Assembly: GCF_016446285.1 (NCBI RefSeq) | Contig: NZ_CP054140.1 | Coordinates: forward strand, 1,531,501 to 1,595,500 | DNA from: Desulfobulbus oligotrophicus | Lineage (GTDB): Bacteria; Desulfobacterota; Desulfobulbia; Desulfobulbales; Desulfobulbaceae | Length of the DNA: 64,000 bases | Direction of reading: 5' to 3' | Shown: one piece after another, positions 9,405 through 17,635 of the stretch | Position numbering within the stretch: position 1 is the first letter of the stretch | Layout of the letters: each line of letters opens with the position of its first letter | Notes under the pieces: generated by a model | Databases searched by the model: none | The model's input: only the letters and a program-made list of their open reading frames with translations | Told to the model about the DNA's origin: nothing | Made by a program: the position numbers and the translations under genes

Positions 9405-10709
9405 ATGCCTGAAGAAAATTTCTTCGACCGAACCGCAGAGTTAATCATTGATGGTAAGTCTCATTATTTACCTATTCTTGAAGGAATCGAGGGAGATAAA
9501 TCCATTGATGTCAGCGACTTATTAGTCGATACCGGGTACACAGTGTATGATACCGGATACAAGAATTCAGCCTCCTGCTGCAGTACTATTACCTATCTTG
9601 ACGGTGATAGAGGTATCCTTCGTTATCGCGGGTACAACATTGAGGACCTGGCATCCCGCTGTCTGTTCATCGAGGTGGCGTACCTGTTGCTCCACAACAA
9701 GCTGCCGAATCGGGTGGAGCTGGAAAATTTTCGTACCATGCTTGAAGAGCATGCCCTTATTCATGAAGACATGGTACATTTTTTAGACAAGTTTCCGCCC
9801 CATGCCTCACCGATGTCGATCCTGTCGGTGATGGTCAACAGCCTGCACAACTTTTACCCGGAAATGAGTGCTGATCCGCTGGAAAATATTGATCTGACCG
9901 CCAGCCGACTCATTTCAAAAATTCGTACCATTGCCGCTTTTTCTTATAAGAAGTCCATTGGGCAGCCTCTGGTCTACCCTCGAAATGACCTCTCCTACTG
10001 CGGCAACTTTCTGAACATGATGTTCGATACACCAGTCAGACCGTACATTGTTCTTCCGGAGATCGTTGCCGCCCTCAATAAACTGCTGATTCTTCATGCA
10101 GATCACGAACAAAACTGCTCAACTTCGGCCGTCCGCCTGGTTGGCAGCTCCGGAGGAAATCTGTACTCTTCCATCTCTGCAGGCATCAATGCCTTGTGGG
10201 GACCTCTGCACGGCGGCGCCAATGAGGCGGTTATTCATATGCTGGAAGCCATTCATAAGGATAACAATAACTATAAAAAATATATCGCCAAGGCAAAAGA
10301 CCGCAGGGATCCTTTCCGTCTTTCTGGATTTGGACATCGTGTTTATCGAACCTTTGATCCAAGGGGAACAATTATTAAAGATGCGTGCGATGGTATTCTC
10401 ACGATTCTCAATTTTGAAGATCCGCTCATGGATATTGCGCGTAATCTTGAAGAGATCGTGCTCAATGACCCCTATTTTGTCAGTCGGAATCTCTATCCGA
10501 ACATCGATTTTTATTCAGGCATTATCTACCGCGCCCTGGGGATCCCAACCAATATGTTTACGGTTATGTTTGCTTTGGGAAGATTACCTGGTTGGATTGC
10601 GCAGTGGAAGGAGATGCGTGAAGATCCGGAGACCAAGATATATCGTCCTCGTCAGATCTATATCGGCTCACCTGCCCGCGAATTTGTTCCCCTGGGGCAG
10701 CGTACCTGA
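9405..10709 (+). CDS. gltA: Citrate synthase
   Basis: This 434-residue type II-sized citrate synthase condenses acetyl-CoA and oxaloacetate. The three catalytic regions are visible: GPLHGGANEAV (His), GFGHRVYRTFDPRG (His/Arg) and PNIDFYSG (Asp). The frame is open from a TTG at 9351, but the ATG at 9405 follows GGAG by 8 nt and is preferred. It is a standalone gene; a promoter-like sequence and a terminator-like hairpin lie in its leader. Confidence 0.93.
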   Translation: MPEENFFDRTAELIIDGKSHYLPILEGIEGDKSIDVSDLLVDTGYTVYDTGYKNSASCCSTITYLDGDRGILRYRGYNIEDLASRCLFIEVAYLLLHNKLPNRVELENFRTMLEEHALIHEDMVHFLDKFPPHASPMSILSVMVNSLHNFYPEMSADPLENIDLTASRLISKIRTIAAFSYKKSIGQPLVYPRNDLSYCGNFLNMMFDTPVRPYIVLPEIVAALNKLLILHADHEQNCSTSAVRLVGSSGGNLYSSISAGINALWGPLHGGANEAVIHMLEAIHKDNNNYKKYIAKAKDRRDPFRLSGFGHRVYRTFDPRGTIIKDACDGILTILNFEDPLMDIARNLEEIVLNDPYFVSRNLYPNIDFYSGIIYRALGIPTNMFTVMFALGRLPGWIAQWKEMREDPETKIYRPRQIYIGSPAREFVPLGQRT

Positions 10710-10787
10710 GTAAACAGGAACTGGCAGGCTGGCCTAAGGCCAAAAGGAGCATTGTGGGAAGGTTGTGCTTCAGCCATAATCGACACC

Positions 10788-11200
10788 TTACAGTTTGACC
10801 TGGACACGATACGTCATCGATATCGTTTTTTCAGCGGGAACGGTGCGCATCCAGGTGGCGGCCTCAGCGGTTTCCTGCACGTTTCTGTTCAATTTTTGAG
10901 TATTTTTCACTCTCCTGTACTTTGACGGTTACCTGTTTCTGACAGGCCTTGTTCAGATCAATACCATACTGACTTTCAGCCACTGCAGAATGCGTGTCTG
11001 TATTAGTCCCCCTGTACTTTTTTGTAAACTCGAAACATCCCTCCATCCAGTTGTTGGCTCAGGCTGTTTGTTAACGCAGTTGCTGGTTTAATCTGCGTAC
11101 TCGCGTCCTCGAACGCTAAGATCTGCATCCCTTCCGGCAGGTTGATCAACCGGCGATCTCTGATCAGGTTGAGATTTTGGCTGAACACGGTAACAGTGCG
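10788..11200 (-). pseudogene. Relic of a DUF4139-family gene
   Basis: Three minus-strand pieces in different frames look like parts of a DUF4139 (mucoidy-inhibitor A related) protein. The first (11200 downward) reads TVTVFSQNLNLIRDRRLINL and continues to an AFEDASTQIKP segment, matching the family N-terminus. The second (about 10880-10970) contains YGIDLNKACQKQVTVKVQES, resembling the late beta-strand region. The third ends with TVPAEKTISMTYRVQVKL and a stop at 10788. Intact members are about 450-500 residues, so most of the middle is deleted and frameshifts separate the rest. A stop precedes the first piece. The assignment rests on remembered family patterns, without a search. Confidence 0.6.
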
Positions 11201-11450
11201 CTAAGTATCGAAAAATATCGTATACGCATGTTGTCCCGGACTGAAAGACAAGGGGAGGGGACAGACTGTTTCCTGTGCAATCCGGCCCTGAAAGGCGAAT
11301 AAAACAGGAGAATTTGAAGGAGTATTCTTTTTTTTGGGGGGAACGGTCAATCAACTGTTGAAGTGATCAGCTGCTTGATACCGGTTAGAAGTTAAGGCCG
11401 GTTTGTCCTCTTTTGTAATCGCTGTGAGAGTAAAAAATCAGGGAGTCATA

Positions 11451-11573
11451 TCAGATGGATGTACTGTTAAAGAGGCGACAGTATTCGCGTACCAGCTGCC
11501 AGCGCTGGGGTAGACGAAGACGAAAGTAGAGTGGACTGAGCATCAGGATTCGAATGGCTTCCCGCGAGTTCAT
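11451..11573 (-). CDS. Small 40-residue protein, unknown
   Basis: The ORF starts MNSREAIRILMLSPLYFRL and ends FNSTSI. A perfect GGAGG (plus-strand 11581-11585) stands 7 nt before the ATG, the best ribosome-binding site in this kilobase. The product is basic and amphipathic, rich in Leu and Arg. It lies in the otherwise gene-poor stretch between gltA and polA. I do not recognise the family. The Shine-Dalgarno sequence and reasonable residue composition are the only evidence for expression. Confidence 0.5.
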   Translation of the reverse strand: MNSREAIRILMLSPLYFRLRLPQRWQLVREYCRLFNSTSI

Positions 11574-11818
11574 GATAACACCTCCATACAGTGGTTTTGT
11601 TTTAATCTATTCAAAAAGCATTCCACATTGATAAACAACGGAACATCAATCGGTAACGGTACATTCTTTCAGTTTTCTCCGTATTGTGCTGACTGAAGAT
11701 ACATTTTTTTCCGGGAAAGTGGAGAAAAGATGCTTTTTGTACCGTTTTTACGAACAGATTGAAGTGTGGTCTTTTTGGGTCAGTGGATTTGTATATCCGG
11801 GTTGACTGCTTTGAGGTG

Positions 11819-14503
11819 TTACGCATTTTCGTCTAGATTCTGACCGTGACTGACGTGTACCACCAGGGGAACCCGAAGAGGCATCGCCTCTTCCATCTGC
11901 TGCTGAACCAGTGCGGTCACTTCGTCCAGTTCGTTGTCAGGGACTTCCAGAACCAGTTCGTCGTGGATTTGTAACAGGAGCCTGGCCTGGAGTTGACGGT
12001 GTTCCAGTTCATGATGCACCCGTAGCATAGCCACCTTGATGATATCGGCTGCAGTGCCCTGAATGGGCATGTTGATCGCCGTACGTTCTGCAAATTCACG
12101 CTGTACCCTGTTGTTGCTGCTGATGTTCGGTAAAAGCCGTCTGCGACCCAGAAGCGTGGTGACATAGCCGTCTGTTTTGGCTTGTGTGAGCACTGAGGCC
12201 ATAAATTCCTTTATACCGGAAAAATGAGCCAGATAGCGGTCAATAAAAGTCTGTGCCTCTTTTCGACTCAGGTGGAGTTGGCTGGCTAAGCCAAAACTGG
12301 ACATACCGTAGATGATACCGAAGTTAATGGTTTTGGCTACTCTTCGCATCTCTGAGGTCACCAGTTCCGGGTTCACAAAAAATATTTCCGCCGCGGTCTG
12401 TCTGTGAATATCCTGGCCACTGTGAAAGGCGGTCAACAGGGCAGCATCTTCCGAGTAGTGAGCTAATACGCGCAGATCGATTTGGGAGTAATCCGCCGAG
12501 AGCAGACAGGAACCCTGAGCAGCTACAAATGCGGAGCGAATTCGCCGTCCTTCTTCGGTACGGATGGGAATGTTCTGCACATTGGGATTGCTCGAACTCA
12601 AGCGGCCGGTAGCTGTTCCACACTGGTTGAATGAGGTGTGTACCCGACCAGTCACCGGATCACTCAGGCTGGCCAATCGATCGACATAGGTTGATTTGAG
12701 TTTGGCCAGGTTACGGTACTGGAGGATTTTGGCCGGCAGTTCATGCGTCATACTGAGGTTCTCCAGTACTTTGACATCTGTTGACCAGCCGGTTTTTGTT
12801 TTGCGTCCCTTGGGCAGCTGTAGTTTTTCAAAGAGTACTTCACCCAACTGTTTTGGTGAGTTGATGTTGAATGCCATCCCTGCCGAGGCATAGATGGCCT
12901 GTTCTTCAACAGCTAAGCGCTGCTCAAACTCTTGTGAGAGCTGCGTCAGAAGCGCTGTATCAATTAAAATACCTGCCTGTTCCATGGCAGCCAGTACCGG
13001 GATCAGCGGTCCTTCCATATCTTCCATCAGTGACAGAAGCTGTGCCTCATCCAGTTTCGGCTGCTGTTCGCGATAGAGTTGCAGTGCACCGTATACATCT
13101 TCACAACTGTAGTTTTTGGCAGCCTCCAGCTCGACCCGGCTGAAGGCGTCTTCCTTTTTATCACCAGCAGTTACTTCCGGATAACTGGTCATCTGGAGTT
13201 CAATTTCCTGGCAAAGATCGTCAAGCCTGTAAGAATGGCGATCCGGATCAAGAAGCCAGGCACCGACCATGGTGTCATACAGTGGTCCGCGGAGTTGAAT
13301 GCCTCCATTTCCGGGAAGGGCAAGGACAGCCAGGTCGAATTTCAGATTGTGTCCGATTTTGGTGATATGCTGATCTTCCAGCAGTGGTTGAATGGTGCGG
13401 ATAAGCTGGCTCAGCTGCAGTTGACCGGGCTGCAGTTGGCCGGCGTTGTCACGATGGCCGCAGGGAAAGTACCAGGCATTCCCTTCATGATCGGCAAGTG
13501 ACAGCCCAACCAGTTGAGCATGCAGGGTGTTCAACGAGTTGGTCTCCGTATCGAGCACCAGGTGTTGCACCCCGGATAATCGCCGGGCCACTGCCTCTAG
13601 CTCCGCCGTTGTCTGGACAAGATGAAAGTTTGCAGTCGTGATCTTTTTTGCAGGAGCCTGATTTTTGAGCAGTGAATAAAATTCTAATTCAGTGAGAAGC
13701 CGGCGCAGCTCTTCGCTATCCGGTGGAAGAATATGATAACTGGCAATATCGGTCGGTATGCCGACTGCTGTATTGAGGCGGACCAGGTCACGGGACAGAA
13801 AGGCTGCATCCTGATGATCTCTCACCTTTTCCATGGTCTTTGACAGTTTCATGTCTTTGATCTGTTCATACAGGTTGTCCAGGCTACCGTATTCGTTCAG
13901 CAGTTTGAGTGCCGATTTGGGGCCGATCCCGGGAACACCGGGAATGTTATCCGAGCTGTCACCGGTCAGGGCAAAATAATCGAGAAGCCGGGAAGGGGGC
14001 AGACCGTATTTCGATTGCACAGCAGTCTCATCCATTACCCTGTCGTTCATTGGATCCCACAGGCTGACATGGGGAGAGACGAGTTGTAACAGGTCTTTAT
14101 CACCTGAGACGATGACGACCCTGTGTCCCTGTTGGACCATCCGGGTGACAACAGAAGCAATCAGATCATCTGCCTCCTGACCCTCTTGTTCGAGCAGACA
14201 AAAACGGTACGCCTGAACAAGTTGGCGTATATATGGAATCTGCTGAGCGAGGTCATCAGGCATTGGCGGGCGGTTGGCCTTGTAGTCTGCATACAGCTGA
14301 TGACGAAACACCGGTCCCCGGGTATCAAAAGCAACCGCCAGGTACTCCGGGGCCCGTTCCCTGATCAACCGACGGAGAATAGCGGCAAATCCATACACTG
14401 CATGAGTCGGCAGCCCACGGGAATTGGAAAGCGGCTTAATTGCATGATAGGCCCGATAGATATAGGCGCTGCCGTCAATGAGATAGATTGCAGGTGCAGA
14501 CAT
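11819..14503 (-). CDS. polA: DNA polymerase I
   Basis: This 894-residue polymerase has all three domains. The 5'-3' nuclease begins at YLIDGSAYIYRAYHAIKPLS and includes DSSDNIPGVPGIGPKSA. The 3'-5' exonuclease keeps LDTETNS and the IGHNLKFDLAVL segment, so proofreading is likely active. The polymerase has motif A (SADYSQIDLRVLAH), motif B (RRVAKTINFGIIYG) and motif C (QIHDELVLE). It fills Okazaki fragment gaps and repair patches. It is monocistronic on the minus strand. Confidence 0.97.
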   Translation of the reverse strand: MSAPAIYLIDGSAYIYRAYHAIKPLSNSRGLPTHAVYGFAAILRRLIRERAPEYLAVAFDTRGPVFRHQLYADYKANRPPMPDDLAQQIPYIRQLVQAYRFCLLEQEGQEADDLIASVVTRMVQQGHRVVIVSGDKDLLQLVSPHVSLWDPMNDRVMDETAVQSKYGLPPSRLLDYFALTGDSSDNIPGVPGIGPKSALKLLNEYGSLDNLYEQIKDMKLSKTMEKVRDHQDAAFLSRDLVRLNTAVGIPTDIASYHILPPDSEELRRLLTELEFYSLLKNQAPAKKITTANFHLVQTTAELEAVARRLSGVQHLVLDTETNSLNTLHAQLVGLSLADHEGNAWYFPCGHRDNAGQLQPGQLQLSQLIRTIQPLLEDQHITKIGHNLKFDLAVLALPGNGGIQLRGPLYDTMVGAWLLDPDRHSYRLDDLCQEIELQMTSYPEVTAGDKKEDAFSRVELEAAKNYSCEDVYGALQLYREQQPKLDEAQLLSLMEDMEGPLIPVLAAMEQAGILIDTALLTQLSQEFEQRLAVEEQAIYASAGMAFNINSPKQLGEVLFEKLQLPKGRKTKTGWSTDVKVLENLSMTHELPAKILQYRNLAKLKSTYVDRLASLSDPVTGRVHTSFNQCGTATGRLSSSNPNVQNIPIRTEEGRRIRSAFVAAQGSCLLSADYSQIDLRVLAHYSEDAALLTAFHSGQDIHRQTAAEIFFVNPELVTSEMRRVAKTINFGIIYGMSSFGLASQLHLSRKEAQTFIDRYLAHFSGIKEFMASVLTQAKTDGYVTTLLGRRRLLPNISSNNRVQREFAERTAINMPIQGTAADIIKVAMLRVHHELEHRQLQARLLLQIHDELVLEVPDNELDEVTALVQQQMEEAMPLRVPLVVHVSHGQNLDENA

Positions 14504-14650
14504 GGAGTCTCCGCGAACTAATGGGAATGAAGATGTATCAGGACGCCGGCAGATAGATTTTGTCGTATGTGGGTGCGGGAAATGCCGTGCGCACTGCTGT
14601 TTTTTTAAACAAATCGACTTTAGCAGAGCTTGTCAGGGTGTACCAGATAT

Positions 14651-14680
14651 AAAAAAACCCGCCGTCTGCACGGCAGGTTT
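14651..14680 (-). terminator. Rho-independent terminator after the RaiA-CSD gene
   Basis: Read on the minus strand, AACCTGCCGT pairs with ACGGCGGGTT (one mismatch) across a short loop and runs into seven T residues. It lies about 40 bp downstream of the stop at 14719. Confidence 0.75.
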
Positions 14681-14718
14681 TAAAAAGAACAGGTTGTATG
14701 CAGATGTATGGCGAGGTT

Positions 14719-15261
14719 TCAGTCCTTGCCCACCCGAACCCAGATTGCTTGCAGCCCTTTATCTCCTTCTTCCATGGCAAAGGTCACCTCATCACCTTCA
14801 GCCAAGTCGTCCAGTGTGCCATCCTTCAGGCTGCTGGCATGGAAGAATACATCAGTATTGTCGCTGCTTACAATGAATCCATACAGTTCGTCCGGCACAA
14901 TTTTGCGGACGACTCCCGAGGTTTTGTTGTTGGCAGGAGCGCCTTGCGTCTTTGTGGTTTTATGGCTTTGTTTCTTTCTGACAATCTCTTTAAGCCGACC
15001 ACCGAGAACATCAAAGGCTTCAACCAGCAACGGTCGAACATTTTCACCCCGACGTTTAACGACAACGGTGTCGTTGGGCACAGCTGCCACAAGTCGGACC
15101 TCATGTCCACCTTCCTTATATCCTGGAGTGGCCTCAATGGTTACTCGCAGGTGCAAAACCAGATTGGCATAATGGCGAATCAGCTTAGCTTGCTCCTCGT
15201 CGATTTTTTCTTGCCAGCTTTTCCGAAGGTCCAGATTCTTGGCTTCGATTTTCAATTCCAT
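14719..15261 (-). CDS. Ribosome hibernation-type (RaiA/HPF) protein fused to a cold-shock domain
   Basis: This is a 180-residue two-domain protein. Residues 1-110 resemble the HPF/RaiA beta-alpha ribosome-binding fold (start MELKIEAKNLDLR, with VRLVAAVPNDTVVVKRRG). Residues about 120-180 form a cold-shock-like OB domain (GVVRKIVPDELYGFI, TDVFFHASSL, GDEVTFAMEEG). I set the start at 15261 because GGAGG lies 6 nt upstream; the longer upstream frame overlaps that ribosome-binding site. The combination suggests a protein acting on ribosomes and RNA under stress. The gene is divergent from hemH, and a terminator follows. Confidence 0.82.
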   Translation of the reverse strand: MELKIEAKNLDLRKSWQEKIDEEQAKLIRHYANLVLHLRVTIEATPGYKEGGHEVRLVAAVPNDTVVVKRRGENVRPLLVEAFDVLGGRLKEIVRKKQSHKTTKTQGAPANNKTSGVVRKIVPDELYGFIVSSDNTDVFFHASSLKDGTLDDLAEGDEVTFAMEEGDKGLQAIWVRVGKD

Positions 15262-15540
15262 AAGCATCCTCCACAAAGAAAGATTCAACGGCCCTATGCC
15301 GTTGCCTAAGGTTGTGCGCTGTATCCTCTTGTGAGCAATCTTCACCGGTTCTCAGGTTCTTTGTTTCCTGACAGATAAGTGGGAAGGACGTGACAGAGCA
15401 GGAGAGAAGAGGGAGAGAAGCGAGTGATTCTGAAAGGATACAGGTAACCATGCCTGTAATATAGCCATTGAGCCCTGGAGAAATCAAGAGAGAAGCACAT
15501 TTTCTTGACGGTAGCCTGTGAAGACCTGTATGGTGGGGCC

Positions 15541-16500
15541 ATGAAAATGCAGAGAGTAACAGGAGTTGTCCTGCTTAATCTTGGTGGCCCGGAACGTCCT
15601 GAAGATGTTCGGCCGTTCTTGTATAATCTGTTTTCCGATCGGCAGATTATTCGACTGGGGCCGTCTTTTTTACAAAGGCCGATCGCCTGGGCTATTGCCC
15701 GTCGCCGTGCTCCGAAGAGCATAGCAAATTATGCGCAGATCGGCGGTGGCTCACCCATCAGAAAGACAACAGAAGAACAGGCCCGTGCACTTGAACAGCT
15801 GTTGCAGGAGGATGGTCGTTTTTTCGTCCGGCCCTGTATGCGCTACTGGCATCCCTTTGCGGCGGAAATACTCCAGGAGATGAGACGGCTCGGGGTTGAG
15901 GAGATTGTAACACTGCCGCTGTATCCTCATTACTCCATAGCGACCACGGGTTCATCCCTGTCCGATCTGCAGCAGTCGATGGATAGACTCAATTGGCACA
16001 TCCCTGTTCGCACTGTTCTTTCCTGGCCGACCGAACCACTGTTTATCGCCTGTCTGGCCGATAGAATTCTGGCTGGTGTGCAACGTTTTAATGGGGCGGA
16101 CGTGCGGGTGGTCTACAGTGCGCACAGTTTACCCGTGCAGTTTATTCTCGAGGGGGATCCCTACGTGGATCATCTGCAACAGTCCATTGCAGCCATTGAA
16201 ACATGTACCGGTATTCAGGGGCATCTGTGCTATCAGAGCAGAAGTGGTCCGGTGGAGTGGCTGGGGCCGTCGTTACCCGACATGCTGACAACTCTGGCAG
16301 CAGAGGGGTGCACTAATGTGCTGGTGGTCCCGATCTCTTTTGTTTCAGATCATGTTGAGACGCTGTATGAGATCGATATACAGTACCGACGGACAGCTGA
16401 AGACCTGGGCATGGGGTTTGCCATGACCACGGCTCTCAACGTTGATCCCCGGTTTATTTCCGGTCTCCGCAACCTGGTTCTTGGCAGCCTGAGTGACTGA
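15541..16500 (+). CDS. hemH: Ferrochelatase
   Basis: This 319-residue protein inserts ferrous iron into protoporphyrin IX, or into coproporphyrin in the alternative route. Landmarks are VVLLNLGGPERPEDVRPFL near the N-terminus, YSAHSLP with the metal-site His, and SFVSDHVETLYEID with the C-terminal Glu. The frame is open back to a TTG at 15505, but the ATG at 15541 follows a GGTGGGG ribosome-binding site and gives the usual length. It is divergent from the RaiA-CSD gene and convergent with rodA, 7 bp from its stop. Confidence 0.93.
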   Translation: MKMQRVTGVVLLNLGGPERPEDVRPFLYNLFSDRQIIRLGPSFLQRPIAWAIARRRAPKSIANYAQIGGGSPIRKTTEEQARALEQLLQEDGRFFVRPCMRYWHPFAAEILQEMRRLGVEEIVTLPLYPHYSIATTGSSLSDLQQSMDRLNWHIPVRTVLSWPTEPLFIACLADRILAGVQRFNGADVRVVYSAHSLPVQFILEGDPYVDHLQQSIAAIETCTGIQGHLCYQSRSGPVEWLGPSLPDMLTTLAAEGCTNVLVVPISFVSDHVETLYEIDIQYRRTAEDLGMGFAMTTALNVDPRFISGLRNLVLGSLSD

Positions 16501-16507
16501 AATCAGG

Positions 16508-17635
16508 TTACTGCTGACCGCCCTGCACAGGAAAGCTGCGCATCCGTACATTCATGATAAGACCAATGGCCGCCATGGTGGTCAGCAGCGAAGACCCACC
16601 GTAACTGAAAATAGGCAGCGGTACACCAACCACCGGTAAAAAGCCCATTATCATAAACAGGTTGATCAAAGCCTGCCAGAAAATCAGGGCAACACAGCCA
16701 AAGGCGAGAATAGAGCCCAGCTTGTCTTTGGCTGACATCGCCACATTCAATCCCCAGATCAGCAAAAAGAAATAGCAGCTGAGCAGAAACAGAGAGCCGG
16801 CAAAACCCCACTCCTCAGCCCAGATCGCAAAGGCGAAATCCGTATGTTTTTCCGGTAAGAATTGGAGGTGCCCCTGTGTACCGTCGAGGAACCCCTTGCC
16901 GAACATCTTGCCACTGCCAACAGCGATTTTAGACTGCTCGATCTGGTAGCCGTGGTTCATGATATCAGCCTCTGGATTGAGGAAGGTCTCAATGCGTTGG
17001 CGCTGATAATCTTTGAGCAGGAATTTCCATGCGAAAACAACACTGCCAATAGCCATGGAGCCGAGAATGACCAGGGTTGTCCAGCGTAGCCTGACATACA
17101 AGGTCATGGAAACGAAAAGGATGCAGCAGATGAGTGCCGTGCCGAGATCCGGCTGTTTAAGAATCAGCACAAAGGGCAGCGCTATAAGAATCCCGGGTTT
17201 GATAAGATCACGCAGGCGGTACCCGCCCGGCGCATCGGTTTTGGCAAAGCAGGCAGCGAGTACGAGAATGAGGGAGAGTTTTGCCGGTTCAGAGGGTTGG
17301 AGGTTGAAAAAACCAAGATCAATCCAGCGCTGGGCTCCGGATATGGGATTGACGAACAGCAGGGTGTACAACAGTAATAGCAGGATGGCCGCATAGAGCG
17401 CATAGCTCAGTTTGATGACTTTATGGTAGTCATGAAAAAGGATGAGGAGCATGGTTGCTAGGCCGAAGGTAAAGAAGAGCAACTGCTTGTAAAAGATCTG
17501 TGAGGCTCCTTTTTCGGGGATGTACGTCGAACTGTACAGGTTGATGAAAGACAGAGTGGCGACGATGAAGAGCATCATCAGCATGACCCAGTCAAAATTT
17601 TGCAGAAGACGTCGGTCAAAATGAAACATATTCAT
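16508..17635 (-). CDS. rodA: Rod-shape peptidoglycan polymerase RodA (SEDS family)
   Basis: This 375-residue polytopic SEDS glycosyltransferase has about ten transmembrane helices. Family blocks are GAQRWIDLGFFNLQPSE and the C-terminal FSYGGSSLLTTMAAIGLIMN. It polymerises lipid II during elongation together with PBP2, encoded immediately upstream; its start overlaps the mrdA stop. It is the last gene of the mreBCD-mrdA-rodA group. Confidence 0.95.
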   Translation of the reverse strand: MNMFHFDRRLLQNFDWVMLMMLFIVATLSFINLYSSTYIPEKGASQIFYKQLLFFTFGLATMLLILFHDYHKVIKLSYALYAAILLLLLYTLLFVNPISGAQRWIDLGFFNLQPSEPAKLSLILVLAACFAKTDAPGGYRLRDLIKPGILIALPFVLILKQPDLGTALICCILFVSMTLYVRLRWTTLVILGSMAIGSVVFAWKFLLKDYQRQRIETFLNPEADIMNHGYQIEQSKIAVGSGKMFGKGFLDGTQGHLQFLPEKHTDFAFAIWAEEWGFAGSLFLLSCYFFLLIWGLNVAMSAKDKLGSILAFGCVALIFWQALINLFMIMGFLPVVGVPLPIFSYGGSSLLTTMAAIGLIMNVRMRSFPVQGGQQ

